Positions 1 to 8,475 of a stretch of 64,000 bases of DNA are shown piece by piece. Where the stretch lies: the NCBI RefSeq assembly GCF_043197795.1, contig NZ_JBICTU010000003.1, positions 248,001 to 312,000 on the forward strand, given 5' to 3'. Made by a program: the position numbers and the translations under genes. The DNA is from Sphaerisporangium sp040649355. Its GTDB lineage: Bacteria; Actinomycetota; Actinomycetes; Streptosporangiales; Streptosporangiaceae. A model generated the notes under the pieces. The model was given only the letters and a program-made list of their open reading frames with translations. It did not search any database and was not told the origin of the DNA. How positions within the stretch are numbered: position 1 is the first letter of the stretch; every line of letters starts with the position of its first letter.

Positions 1-1398
1 GGCCGCCCCTCCGAGAGGCTGACCGTACGGTCGACCAAGCACGGGCCCGTCATCTCCGGCGTGCTCGGTGGCGCGGGGGACGCCCTGCCCGGCGCCGCCG
101 CCAACGCGGGGGAGAAGGCGACGGGGGCGAAGGCGGGGGAGACCGGCAAGCTCCCGGCCGCCGGGTACGACGTGGAGGTCGCCCTCCGCTGGACGGCCCT
201 GGACCCCGGACGTACGGCCGACGCCCTGCTGCTGCTCGACACGGCGTCGGACTTCGACCAGTTCAGGAAGGCCGCGTCGTACTTCGAGGCACCCGCCCAG
301 AACATGATTTATGCGGATGTAGACGGCAATATCGGTTACCAGGCTCCCGGGCGGATCCCCGTCAGGTCCAAGGGCGACGGCCGGTGGCCCGCGAAGGGAT
401 GGACCGGTGACGAGGAGTGGACCGGGTTCATCCCCTTCGAAGAGCTGCCCATGGCGTACAACCCGCAGGAGGGGTTCATCGCCACCGCCAACAACGCGGC
501 CGCCGGCCCCACCTACAGCCGGTTCCTGACCTCCGACTGGTCCTACGGCTACCGCTCCCAGCGCATCGTGGACCGGATCGAGCAGGCCACCGCCAAGGGG
601 AAGATCTCGGTCGCGACGATGCGGGACATCCAGATGGACTCGTCCAACACCCTGGCGCCCGTCCTCGTGCCGTACCTGCTGCGGGCGGGCATCCCCCTCG
701 ACGGCGACGGCGAGATCAAGGACCTGCTCGCGGCGTGGGACTTCACCCAGAGCCGTGACTCCGCAGGGGCGGCCTACTTCAACGCCGTCTGGCGCCACCT
801 GCTCCAGCGCACCTTCGACGACGAGCTGCCCGAAGGCGGCCACGCGGGCGGCGGCGACCGCTGGTACGAGGTGGTGCGCTCACTGCTCGACAAGCCCGCC
901 GACCCCTGGTGGGACGACGCGCGCACCAAGGACAGGGCCGAGACCCGCGACGACATGCTGCGTGCGGCGATGACCGACGCCACCGAGGAGCTCAGGACGG
1001 CGCTGGGTGACCTGCCCGCGGACTGGCACTGGGGCGACCTGCACACGCTTGAGCTGACCAACGAGACCTTCGGGACCTCGGGCATCGGCCCGGTCGAGTG
1101 GCTGTTCAACCGGGGCCCGCTGAAGCTCGCCGGGGGCAAGGACGCGGTCGACGCGACCGGCTGGGACGCCACCGAGGGATACGAGGTCAACTGGGTGCCG
1201 TCGATGCGGATGGTCGTGGACCTCGCCGACCTGGACCGATCGCGCTGGGCCAACCTGACGGGCGCGTCCGGGCACGCCTTCCACGCGAACTACGACGACC
1301 AGGCGCCGATCTGGGCCGACGGCGACGCGACCCCGATGCGCCAGACCGAGCCGGCAGTGCGGAAGGACGCCGTGAACACGCTCACGCTCAGCCCGTAG
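1..1398 (+). CDS. Penicillin acylase family protein (C-terminal part, 5' end outside window)
   Basis: The frame is open from base 1, so the true start lies upstream. The first residues contain TKHGPVIS, matching the conserved TxHGPV(I/V)S stretch of penicillin acylase (Ntn-hydrolase) beta chains. Further family signatures are NMIYADVDGNIGYQ, 'GFIATANN' and the C-terminal 'GASGHAFHANYDDQ'. These enzymes are made as precursors, cleaved to expose a catalytic N-terminal Ser, and hydrolyse amides such as beta-lactam side chains or acyl-homoserine lactones. The catalytic Ser and signal peptide would lie upstream. An Ala/Gly/Lys-rich insertion (about residues 22-55) sits directly after the GPVIS motif. 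It ends with TAG and faces a small minus-strand gene. Substrate cannot be predicted. Confidence 0.9.
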   Translation, partial: GRPSERLTVRSTKHGPVISGVLGGAGDALPGAAANAGEKATGAKAGETGKLPAAGYDVEVALRWTALDPGRTADALLLLDTASDFDQFRKAASYFEAPAQNMIYADVDGNIGYQAPGRIPVRSKGDGRWPAKGWTGDEEWTGFIPFEELPMAYNPQEGFIATANNAAAGPTYSRFLTSDWSYGYRSQRIVDRIEQATAKGKISVATMRDIQMDSSNTLAPVLVPYLLRAGIPLDGDGEIKDLLAAWDFTQSRDSAGAAYFNAVWRHLLQRTFDDELPEGGHAGGGDRWYEVVRSLLDKPADPWWDDARTKDRAETRDDMLRAAMTDATEELRTALGDLPADWHWGDLHTLELTNETFGTSGIGPVEWLFNRGPLKLAGGKDAVDATGWDATEGYEVNWVPSMRMVVDLADLDRSRWANLTGASGHAFHANYDDQAPIWADGDATPMRQTEPAVRKDAVNTLTLSP

Positions 1399-1482
1399 CT
1401 CCGAAAGCCGTTCCGGCCTGTTCCGGCCGGCGGTCCGAAGACGTTCCAGCCCGCCGTCCTCAGGCGTCCTGGCCTGCGGTTC

Positions 1483-1707
1483 TCAGGCGTTCCGGTCCGC
1501 GTAGGCGGACACCCGCACGCGGGTCCTGTCGCAGGTGCGGCACCGCTGGGTGACCACGTACCCGATGGTCTCCACGGGGGTCCACCGGTGCCGGAGGTGG
1601 ACCCCCGAGGTCATCCTCGCGAGCAGGTCCTCCCACCCGATGAGCGCCCGATGGAACGAAGAGGGCCCCATCCGGCCCATCGGGCCGTGAATGCCGAGTA
1701 AGTCCAT
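1483..1707 (-). CDS. Small hypothetical protein with a CxxC pair
   Basis: A 74-residue product starting at ATG 1707, preceded by a purine-rich GAGGGTGGGG stretch. The C-terminal half contains VVTQRCRTCDRTRVRV, a single CxxC pair like those in small actinobacterial zinc-knuckle proteins, but I do not recognise the family. It lies downstream of the helicase-associated gene on the same strand (166 bp gap). The frame is open further upstream, but the added residues are low complexity, so I kept the internal ATG. Only moderately sure that it is translated. Confidence 0.45.
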   Translation of the reverse strand: MDLLGIHGPMGRMGPSSFHRALIGWEDLLARMTSGVHLRHRWTPVETIGYVVTQRCRTCDRTRVRVSAYADRNA

Positions 1708-1873
1708 GTCTGTGCCCCACCCTCGGGCCGTCGGGGACGGCGGACGCGCCGGTTGTCCGTCTCCCTGTGCCCAGCAGCGCGGCACTCATGCCGTTCTCGG
1801 CGACCACGCAGGTCAGGGAGCCCTTCCCGCGTCTGAGACCTTCCATGGCTTACGTGCCTGCCGTCGCTCCCGG

Positions 1874-4258
1874 TCAGCCGCTCGTCACCGAGGAGATCTC
1901 GGCCAGCGGGAACTCCAGGTAGTCGCCCGCCTCCTCGCACCAGGCGTCCAGCACGCCGCGCCGCAGCTCGCCGTGGCTGATCGTCGCGGTGAGGCCGTCC
2001 GAGAGGGTGATGAGCGCGCGTACTCCCCGGTCGACGACGAACCCGAGCAGCGACTGCTGGGCCGTGGGCAGGCGGGTCGCCATGCGGCCGATCACCGCCC
2101 AGGTCTGCCCGGTGTGACGCTCCTGCTCCCGGGTCTCCATCAGGCGCCGGGCGTGCTCGCGGGGGTCGGGAGGGGGCTCGGCGATGGGGCCCTGCGGCTC
2201 CTCCAGCTCGGCCACCCGCCCGCCGGGCAGCAGGATCAGCCGCCCGCCCTGCGGCTCGCGCCTGATCGCGATCTCCCCGGTGTCGTCCACCGGCACCGGC
2301 GCGTACCCGGCGTCGCGCAACGCGGCGAGCGTACGGTCGGCCGGAGCGGTGCCGGCGAGAACGGTGGGCGCCAGCAGCCGCAGCCCGAGCCTGGCGAGGC
2401 GGCGGTGCCCGGCGATCTCGGCCAGCAGACCCGGGTCGGAGCCCTGGATGATGCAGCCGACCGTGGTCACCGTGACCTCGCCGTACCGCCGCGCCACGTC
2501 CTTGACGAGGTAGGTCAGCGGTTGCGGGAGGGTGCCGGCCGTACGGAGCTCCTCCAGCAGCGACTCGGCGGAGTACCCCGCGTCCAGCGCACGGCGCACA
2601 CTGGCGGCGGTGAACCGCCACACCGACGCCGCGCCCTGGGACTCGCGATCGGCGGCCCGGTCGAGCAGGCCCGACAGCTCGGCGGCGGGGGGCCCGGTCA
2701 CGACGGCCGTCAGGTCGGCCCCGAAGAGCGCGGTGCGCTGCGCGCTCGCGAGCGCGTGCACCGAGGCCTCGACCAGGCCGGGGTCACGCTCGATCTCGGG
2801 CACCGTCTCGTCCTGCTCGTCGCCGGCCACGGCCGAGCCGAGGGTCGCCAGCGCCCGGCCGAGACTGGTCAGCGCGTCGCAGGTGACGAGCCCGAGCAGC
2901 CGCGCCTCCTCCAGGATGGCGGGGCAGCACTCGGCCAGGAGCACCCCGTCGAGCAGCGGGGCCCGCCAGTGCACGGCCTGGACGAGCTCGGGCAGGCTCG
3001 CGAACGCCGTGTCCGGGGGGAGCGTGGCGAGCGTGGCGAGCACGGCCCAGCGGATGCGGGCCACGGTCTCCCCTGCCGGGTCGTCGCTGAGCACCGTGGG
3101 ATACCTGCCGGCGGTGCGGCGCAGCGACGAGCGCTCCATGCGCCACCACGCGGCGAGCAGCACCCGCAGCCGCGCGGGGGCGTCCTCCAGCCGCCAGGCG
3201 TCGAACCGCTTGGTCGGGATGAGGCCGCCCGCCGCCTCGTCCCAGGCCAGCAGCCGGGCCACGGCGCAGACCTCCAGCAGCAGCCGGGTCTCCTCCTCGG
3301 TGCAGCCGCTCTCCTTGACGATCCGGCGCACCTCGCGCACCCCGACGCCGCCTCCCTTGAGCAGGGGGAGCGGGAACTTGTCGGTGTTCTCCAGCAGGGC
3401 GGCCGCCCGGTCGACGGCGTGCGGCGCGGCCAGGCACAGCGCGTGGTCGACGGCCTCGGGATCGGCGGGGACCGCGCCGAGCTCGGGCGGCTCGGGGGTG
3501 AAGGGAGGATGGTAGTCGGGGCCGCGCAGCGCGAGCGCGACCTCGCGGGGCATCTCGGCGATGTCCCACTGGGTGCGGTAGAGCAGCCCCCGGTCGGCCG
3601 CCCACTTCTCGGGGGAGCCGGGGGAGACGAAGCGGTTGCCCTCGACGCCGCGCACCGGCCCGTCCCACGCGAACTCGTCGAGCAGGCTGACCGTGCCGTC
3701 GGGTGCGCCGGTCAGCAGCGCGGCCAGCCGGTCGGCGTCGCCGAGAGCCGCCGCGACGCGCGTCATGAGCTGGCGCCTGCCGCCCTGGGCCGGCAGCCCG
3801 AGAGTGCGGCTCATGCGGCGCAGTCCCTCGGCGTTCACGGTCCAGGAGTCGAGGTAGGTGACAAGGGGGTCGCCGAGCCCGCACGGGGCGGTCCACCACC
3901 GGGCGACGGCCTCGGCGAGGTGCAGGCGGCCGTCCGGCCCCGGCCAGGCGAGGGCGTGGTCGAACAGGCTGTCGAGCCAGGGCAGGACCTCCGCCGCGGT
4001 CACCCCGAGGAAGCGGGCGAGCTCGTCGCCGCCGGCGCGGTCGCCGATCACCAGGGAGGCCTGGAGGATCTCCAGCGGGGGCAGGGGGAGGCCGCGCATG
4101 ACCTCCATGACGGCGAAGTCGTCGCTCAGGCGCCGTGCGAGCGTGTCGAGGCGGCGCGGCCAGGGCGCGGCGATCGCGTCCGGGCGATTGGCCAGGACGC
4201 GGGAGAGCCGCTCTTCGTCAAGGGTCGTCAACCAGTCGAGCAGGTGATCATCCATCAC
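1874..4258 (-). CDS. Helicase-associated domain protein (XPB/Ssl2-like helicase_C_3 family)
   Basis: A 794-residue protein of the actinobacterial 'helicase-associated domain' family. Recognisable stretches are LLDWLTTLDEERLSRVLANRPD at the N-terminus, SPEKWAADRGLLYRT and ALRGPDYHPPFTPEPPE near the middle, and a C-terminal region around residues 600-790 with FVVDRGVRALITLSDGL. The family has no Walker motifs and is usually encoded next to an XPB-type DEAD helicase; no such partner is visible here. Start is GTG 4258 or the adjacent ATG 4255. DNA transactions are the likely context, inferred only from family neighbourhoods. Length is normal for the family. Confidence 0.8.
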   Translation of the reverse strand: MMDDHLLDWLTTLDEERLSRVLANRPDAIAAPWPRRLDTLARRLSDDFAVMEVMRGLPLPPLEILQASLVIGDRAGGDELARFLGVTAAEVLPWLDSLFDHALAWPGPDGRLHLAEAVARWWTAPCGLGDPLVTYLDSWTVNAEGLRRMSRTLGLPAQGGRRQLMTRVAAALGDADRLAALLTGAPDGTVSLLDEFAWDGPVRGVEGNRFVSPGSPEKWAADRGLLYRTQWDIAEMPREVALALRGPDYHPPFTPEPPELGAVPADPEAVDHALCLAAPHAVDRAAALLENTDKFPLPLLKGGGVGVREVRRIVKESGCTEEETRLLLEVCAVARLLAWDEAAGGLIPTKRFDAWRLEDAPARLRVLLAAWWRMERSSLRRTAGRYPTVLSDDPAGETVARIRWAVLATLATLPPDTAFASLPELVQAVHWRAPLLDGVLLAECCPAILEEARLLGLVTCDALTSLGRALATLGSAVAGDEQDETVPEIERDPGLVEASVHALASAQRTALFGADLTAVVTGPPAAELSGLLDRAADRESQGAASVWRFTAASVRRALDAGYSAESLLEELRTAGTLPQPLTYLVKDVARRYGEVTVTTVGCIIQGSDPGLLAEIAGHRRLARLGLRLLAPTVLAGTAPADRTLAALRDAGYAPVPVDDTGEIAIRREPQGGRLILLPGGRVAELEEPQGPIAEPPPDPREHARRLMETREQERHTGQTWAVIGRMATRLPTAQQSLLGFVVDRGVRALITLSDGLTATISHGELRRGVLDAWCEEAGDYLEFPLAEISSVTSG

Positions 4259-4792
4259 AGTCTCTCGAAGGTCTCGCGGGAGTCACCAAGAAGACACCGT
4301 AATGCAGAGCACCCGTCCGACGGGATCGACGTAGCAGAATAGAACCGGAATCAATGAACCCCGAGATCAACATCTTCTCCGCGGATCTGTACGAGCGGGG
4401 CGCGCTCTGGGGCCAGGTCAGCCGCGAGCCGACCCCCGCAGGAGGCCGGGAGGCCTGAGGGCATGTCGTGGGGTCCGTGACGAGCTCGTCGAGCGGGCAG
4501 GCGGGCGCCGCCTGCCGCGTCACGGGAGTCGCGGCGCCGTTGCCGCTGTGGGTGATCGGCTGTCTGTGTCGCGTTGTACGTGGTCGCGTTGTATGTGGTC
4601 GCGCTCTGTGTGTCGCGCTGTATGTGTTCCGCGAACCGCCCGGCGTGCCGGCCGGGGATCCTCCGGCGGCACGGCCGAGCTGTTCGATTTGTTTGAGTAT
4701 GGCATTCAATGCGGAAAAGCTCGGCGACTTCCGTGATGTGACGGCATCCTCACCAGGTGGTCACTCTCCGGGGCCGTCCTGCCCGCCGGTCG
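4259..4792. other. 534-bp stretch without a convincing gene
   Basis: Between the helicase-associated gene and the minus-strand ATPase I see no frame with actinomycete codon bias and no family similarity. The only obvious structure is a four-unit 15-bp repeat at 4568-4626. The region should hold the promoter of the helicase-associated gene near 4260-4330. Confidence 0.5.
4568..4626. repeat. 15-bp tandem repeat, four units
   Basis: Units of the form GTCGCGTTGTAYGTG begin at 4568, 4583, 4598 (14 bp, diverged) and 4612. The repeat is T-rich for this genome and lies outside any supported gene. Confidence 0.75.
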
Positions 4793-5314
4793 TCAGCTCT
4801 TGAGCACGGCCCAGACGACCTTGCCGTACGGGAGCAGCGGGTTCCAGCCCCATCTCAGGCTCATCGACTCCACGATGTGCAGCCCCATGCCGCCGGGCTC
4901 CAGCGGAGAGGGGTTCCGCATGACGGGCGCCGCCGAGCCCGGGTCGGCGAAGACGCACGCCACGAGCGAGTCCCTGCGGATCATCGACATCCGGATCGGC
5001 TCGCACGCGCTCCGGCGGAGGTTGCGCGGGTCGAGCACCAGGCCGTGACGCAGCGCGTTGGTGGCGAGCTCGGACACGATCAGCTCCATGTCCTCCACCG
5101 CGTCGCCCATGCCCCAGCCGGCGAGGCAGCCGGCGGCGAAGCTGCGCGCCGAATGCACGGATTCGGCCCGTGGAGGGAGCACGAAAGTGGCACTGGCCGT
5201 GCCGGCTCCAGGGGGCGTGAGGTCGCGCGCTGGGTGGGGCCACCAGCCGGCGGGAGGCCACCAATCGTTGGCCGACCACTGGGTTTGCCCACGTGTCAGG
5301 TCCGTGGAGTGCAC
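4793..5314 (-). CDS. Anti-sigma-factor-like ATP-binding protein (GHKL/HATPase_c_2)
   Basis: A stand-alone GHKL ATPase like those beside HTH/DUF397 pairs in actinomycetes. The N box is ELIVSELATNALRHG, followed by a degenerate G1 region 'DPGSAAPVMR', and 'GGMGLHIVESMSLRWGW' as the G2-type glycine motif. The domain begins at 'ATFVLPPRAESVHSARSFA'. The frame is open much further upstream into His-rich translation that overlaps the divergent HTH gene, so I chose the internal GTG at 5314. The start is uncertain because no clear Shine-Dalgarno sequence is seen. Divergent from the HTH regulator at 5476. Likely role, by family: serine/threonine kinase or anti-sigma regulator in stress or developmental signalling. 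Confidence 0.8.
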   Translation of the reverse strand: MHSTDLTRGQTQWSANDWWPPAGWWPHPARDLTPPGAGTASATFVLPPRAESVHSARSFAAGCLAGWGMGDAVEDMELIVSELATNALRHGLVLDPRNLRRSACEPIRMSMIRRDSLVACVFADPGSAAPVMRNPSPLEPGGMGLHIVESMSLRWGWNPLLPYGKVVWAVLKS

Positions 5315-5380
5315 GAGATCATGATGGTGCAAACTCGTGTGCAGGTGCAAGAGCGAATGCACGTGCAGAAGGCCCGTGCA
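5309..5380. promoter_or_regulatory. Cluster of six GTGCA motifs upstream of the HTH gene
   Basis: GTGCA occurs at 5309, 5327, 5339, 5345, 5363 and 5376. The copy at 5363 is half of the perfect palindrome TGCACGTGCA (5358-5367). The cluster lies between the divergent ATPase gene and the HTH gene and could be a multi-site operator. The binding protein is unknown. Confidence 0.4.
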
Positions 5381-5475
5381 ACCGGTACGGTGGGCCACGG
5401 GAAGTAAGACCGAAGGGGGTCCACACGCGCGATCTTTGACAGACTGTGAACCAGTCCACAACCGGAGGAAAGCAC

Positions 5476-6342
5476 GTGTCCATCGACCCGCCTGGTTCCG
5501 GCTCAACGGTTCGGCGCATCATGTTGGGCGCCAGCCTACGCAGGCTGCGTGAGGAACGCGGGCTAACCCGTGAGGTCGCGGGATTCCACATCCGCGCTTC
5601 CGAGTCCAAGATCAGCCGGATGGAGCTCGGACGGGTCGGGTTCAAGACGCGTGATGTCGAGGATCTGCTCACGCTCTATGGCGTCAACGACGACGCCGAT
5701 CGCCGTGGGCTGCTCGAAATGGTCCGTGAGGCCAATACTCCCGGATGGTGGCACAAATACAGCGACCTGCTTCCCACATGGTTCTCGACGTACGTCGGGC
5801 TCGAAGAGGCGGCCTCGGTGATCCGCACCTACGAGGTGCAGTTCGTCCCGGGTCTCCTGCAGACCGCCGCGTACGCCCGGACGGTGATCAGGCTCGGGTA
5901 CCCCGACGTCACGGAGGAGGAGATCGAGCGCCGTGTGCATCTGCGTATGCAGCGGCAGGAACGTCTCACCCGTGAGGACGGACCGAAACTCTGGGCTGTC
6001 ATCGACGAGGCCGCTCTGAGGCGGCCCATCGGCGGCAAGGAGATCATGTATGAGCAGCTGCAGCACCTGATGGCGGTCGCGAGCCTGCCGGCCATCACAT
6101 TGCAGGTGATGCCGTTCCAGTTCGGTATGCATGCGGCCGAGGGTGGAGCGTTCACCATCCTGCGTTTTCCAGAGTCCGACCTGTCGGACGTGGTCTACGT
6201 CGAGCAGCTGTGGGGTGCCCTCTATCTGGACAAGCGTGAGGACATTGATCCGTACCTCACCGCCATGGAACAGCTGTGCATCGAGAGCACAACTCCCGGG
6301 GGCACTGCCGAGATACTCGGCGACATACTTAGAGAGACCTAG
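5476..6342 (+). CDS. Helix-turn-helix regulator with DUF5753 (Scr1-type)
   Basis: Starts at GTG 5476 with GGAGGAA at 5464-5470 (5-nt spacing), rather than further upstream. The N-terminal XRE helix-turn-helix covers about residues 15-70 (LRRLREERGLTREVAGF, ASESKISRMELGRVGF). The rest is DUF5753, marked by 'TPGWWHKYSDLLPTWFSTY', 'QFVPGLLQTAAYAR', 'VIDEAALRRPIGG' and 'LQVMPFQFG'. Such proteins usually pair with a DUF397 partner and sometimes an ATPase. Here all three are present: DUF397 follows immediately and the ATPase is divergent. The set is thought to act as a regulator with a small antagonist, resembling a toxin-antitoxin or anti-repressor arrangement. Confidence 0.9.
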   Translation: MSIDPPGSGSTVRRIMLGASLRRLREERGLTREVAGFHIRASESKISRMELGRVGFKTRDVEDLLTLYGVNDDADRRGLLEMVREANTPGWWHKYSDLLPTWFSTYVGLEEAASVIRTYEVQFVPGLLQTAAYARTVIRLGYPDVTEEEIERRVHLRMQRQERLTREDGPKLWAVIDEAALRRPIGGKEIMYEQLQHLMAVASLPAITLQVMPFQFGMHAAEGGAFTILRFPESDLSDVVYVEQLWGALYLDKREDIDPYLTAMEQLCIESTTPGGTAEILGDILRET

Positions 6343-6579
6343 ATGAACCAGCCGTATAACGGAATGCCGGCCACGAGCCTAACCGGCGTCGCGTGGCGAA
6401 AGAGTGTTCACAGCAACTCGCAGGGTAACTGCGTCGAGCTTGCCAAACTCCCCGACGGGGGCGTCGCCGTCCGGAATTCGCGCTTCCCGGACGGTCCAGC
6501 CCTCATCTACACCCGAGACGAGATCCGGGCGCTCGTGCTCGGCGTCAAGGATGGCGAGTTCGACAATCTGGTCGCGTAA
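6343..6579 (+). CDS. DUF397 domain protein
   Basis: A 78-residue protein starting at the ATG directly after the TAG of the HTH gene, so the two are translationally coupled. Family hallmarks are 'WRKSVHSNSQGNCVELAKL', 'GVAVRNSRFPDGPALIYT' and the acidic C-terminus 'GVKDGEFDNLVA'. DUF397 proteins accompany DUF5753 regulators in actinomycetes and are proposed to modulate them. A second copy of this pair lies at 60309-61456. Confidence 0.92.
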   Translation: MNQPYNGMPATSLTGVAWRKSVHSNSQGNCVELAKLPDGGVAVRNSRFPDGPALIYTRDEIRALVLGVKDGEFDNLVA

Positions 6580-6698
6580 CACCCTGTTCACATATCGCGA
6601 GTCCGGTTAACCGGAGAGCGCCGATCGTGTAACCGGGGTCGTTCATCGATCCGGCACACTGGGTCTGTCCACTTCCTGAAGTTCTCGTGGGGGCCGTG

Positions 6699-6971
6699 AT
6701 GCTGGACCAGATGACTCTCTACCCCGTAGCCGACGACGTGCTGTTCGCACCAGGGGGCCGCGTCGTGATCCGTACGTACGGCGTCGCGTCCGCGGCCTCC
6801 ACCGAGGAGGACGGCGCCCGTCCCGTCTCCTACCGCACCTGGGTGACGGGAGTCAGGGACCAGCCCAGATACTGGCGCTGGGGTCATTTCGAGGACGCCC
6901 GCCGTGGCCACCACAGGGTGCTCGAATGGCTGACCGGCCGGGGCCCCCAGCCTCAGCCCGTCGCCGGCTGA
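6699..6971 (+). CDS. Small hypothetical protein
   Basis: About 90 residues from ATG 6699, preceded by GGGGG at 6689-6693; in-frame GTG codons at 6687 and 6696 are alternatives. The sequence has a beta-rich look (VIRTYGVAS, SYRTWVTGVRDQPRYWRWGHFEDA) and codon use like its neighbours. I do not recognise the family. It follows the DUF397 gene by about 120 bp on the same strand and may have its own promoter. Confidence 0.6.
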   Translation: MLDQMTLYPVADDVLFAPGGRVVIRTYGVASAASTEEDGARPVSYRTWVTGVRDQPRYWRWGHFEDARRGHHRVLEWLTGRGPQPQPVAG

Positions 6972-7054
6972 CCTCTCCTCACGGGCACGACCGCTGATCG
7001 TCCCGTGCCCGCTCACGGCTTCTTGTACGGCCGCCGCCGCGAGGCTAGTCTTCG

Positions 7055-7072
7055 ACCAAGCGTTAGCTTGGT
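7055..7072. promoter_or_regulatory. Inverted repeat ACCAAGC-N4-GCTTGGT
   Basis: Perfect 7-bp arms with a GTTA spacer, ending 13 bp before the start codon and next to its TTTTGGAGG ribosome binding site. It resembles the CAAGCGCTTG palindromes at 9418, 23533 and 34208 but with a longer spacer. Likely an operator for the gene at 7086. Confidence 0.5.
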
Positions 7073-7085
7073 TTTGGAGGTCTCG

Positions 7086-7841
7086 ATGCGCCGTGGGATC
7101 TATCTGATCGAAGAGGTCGACTTCCGGCCGATGAACTCGCGCAAGCCGCTTGAGTACCTCACCTGGCTGACCAGGTACAAGAAGGAAGACCAGCGGCTCG
7201 ACCGCCCCGAGCTCACCAAGGGCCTGTCGATCCGGTCACGGGAGATCGACCTGGTCGGCGCCTTCTACGCGGTGGGCATCACCGGCCACCCCCAGTTCAA
7301 GGCCGTCACGCTGTGGGACTGCCACGGCGGCTGGGACGGCGGCTGGCGCCAGATGATGAACATCTACGACGGCGTCGACGACAGGCTCTTCCTGTCCGAC
7401 ATCGACGACCTGCGCTTCTCGGCCTTCTCGCGCCCGCTCGGCGCCGTGGACGGCAGCCCGGCCGTCGCCTCCCTGCTCGCCGAGGGGTACGCGGCGCCGT
7501 TCTACCTGTTCGAGAGCGCCCAGGTGCGACCCGGAGCGGCCCTCGACTACCTCGCGGCCGTGAAGGAGGAGCGAGCCCCCGTCCTCGCCGACCACGGCCA
7601 CCGGCTCGTCGGCCTGTACGAGGTGCTCTTCTGCGACACCGAGGTCGTCACGATCTGGGGCGTGTCCCTGGACGACCACCTGTCCACCCAGCGGGCCAGG
7701 GACGCCGCACTCGGCCTGGACGACGAGGTCGAGGCCGACCCGCGCCTGCTCGACTGGGCGAAGCGCGCGAGGAACTTCCTCGACGGCCCCTGGCGCGAGA
7801 CCCTCCTGGCCCCCTTCCCCGGCTCCCGCCTGGCCCCGTGA
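7086..7841 (+). CDS. Hypothetical protein, possibly two NIPSNAP/dimeric alpha-beta-barrel-like halves
   Basis: 251 residues from ATG 7086 with TTTTGGAGG at 7072-7080 as a good ribosome binding site. The N-terminal half (YLIEEVDFRPMN, 'LTWLTRYKKED', 'AVTLWDCHGGWDGGW') and the C-terminal half (YLFESAQVRPGAALDYLAAV, 'HRLVGLYEVLFCDTEVVTIWGV') look like repeats of a short ferredoxin-like domain of the NIPSNAP type. That is a fold-level impression, not a firm match. No catalytic motif is recognisable. A palindrome sits just upstream and a short GC hairpin follows the stop. Confidence 0.65.
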   Translation: MRRGIYLIEEVDFRPMNSRKPLEYLTWLTRYKKEDQRLDRPELTKGLSIRSREIDLVGAFYAVGITGHPQFKAVTLWDCHGGWDGGWRQMMNIYDGVDDRLFLSDIDDLRFSAFSRPLGAVDGSPAVASLLAEGYAAPFYLFESAQVRPGAALDYLAAVKEERAPVLADHGHRLVGLYEVLFCDTEVVTIWGVSLDDHLSTQRARDAALGLDDEVEADPRLLDWAKRARNFLDGPWRETLLAPFPGSRLAP

Positions 7842-7844
7842 CCC

Positions 7845-7860
7845 TCCGCCGGGCGGCGGA
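7845..7860. terminator. Short GC hairpin between convergent genes
   Basis: TCCGCC-GGGC-GGCGGA immediately after the TGA at 7841 and just before the stop of the minus-strand phosphatase gene. There is no T tract, so termination is an inference from position and the perfect 6-bp stem. Confidence 0.4.
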
Positions 7861-7865
7861 TCGCG

Positions 7866-8462
7866 TCAGAGATCGCGGCCCGGTACGGGGGCGTTCCAGC
7901 GGGCGATGGCGTGTTCTTCGTGTTCGAAGCCGAGGACGGAGATCGTGCCGGTGTCGAGCGTGAAGAAGCGGCCGTCCCGCGGGGGAAGGGCGAGCCACCG
8001 GGCGGTGAGCACGCGCAGGAAGTGACCGTGGGAGACCAGGACCACCGTGCCCTCGGCCTGGAGGACCCGTGCGATCACCTTGTCGGCCCGCTCGGCGACC
8101 TGCTCGATCGACTCGCCCGGATGCTCGGCGTCGCCGGGGATCACGCCGTCGCGCCACAGGTACCAGCCGGGACGTCGCTTCCTGATATCGGCGGTCGTGA
8201 TGCCCTCGTAACCTCCGTAGTCCCACTCCCAGAGGTTCGCGTCGAGCTCGTACCCGGTCAGCCCGGCGAGCTCCGCCGTACGCCGGGCGCGCAGCGCGGG
8301 GCTGACCAGGACGAGCGAGAACCGCTCGTCCTTCAGTGCGGGCGCGAGGGCGCGGGCCTGCTCCTCACCCTTGGGCGTGAGCGGGAGGTCCGTACGCCCG
8401 GTGTGCCGGCCGTCCCGGCTCCACTCGGTCTCTCCGTGACGCAGGAGAATGAGTTCGTCCAT
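7866..8462 (-). CDS. Histidine phosphatase family protein (phosphoglycerate mutase-like)
   Basis: 198 residues. The catalytic motif LLRHGETEW is at residues 6-14, followed by 'SRDGRHTGRTDLPLT', the 'VSPALRARRTAEL' arginine motif, 'EWDYGGYEG' and the second catalytic His in 'VVLVSHGHFLRVL'. This is a complete branch-1 histidine phosphatase. The 'EWDYGGYEGITT' and 'RPGWYLWRDG' stretches are typical of SixA/CobC-like phosphatases acting on small phosphorylated metabolites. It starts 13 bp after the F420-type oxidoreductase gene and is probably co-transcribed with it. Confidence 0.9.
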   Translation of the reverse strand: MDELILLRHGETEWSRDGRHTGRTDLPLTPKGEEQARALAPALKDERFSLVLVSPALRARRTAELAGLTGYELDANLWEWDYGGYEGITTADIRKRRPGWYLWRDGVIPGDAEHPGESIEQVAERADKVIARVLQAEGTVVLVSHGHFLRVLTARWLALPPRDGRFFTLDTGTISVLGFEHEEHAIARWNAPVPGRDL

Positions 8463-8475
8463 ATAGGACCATCAT

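Noticed and set aside
1691..4342. Very long plus-strand open frame opposite the helicase-associated gene
   Set aside because: It is the antisense shadow of a gene with clear family motifs. The translation is Arg/Gly/Pro-rich with no domain.
4248..4709. 153-codon minus-strand frame upstream of the helicase-associated gene
   Set aside because: Arg/Thr/His-rich, shaped by the 15-bp repeat, no ribosome binding site or family match.
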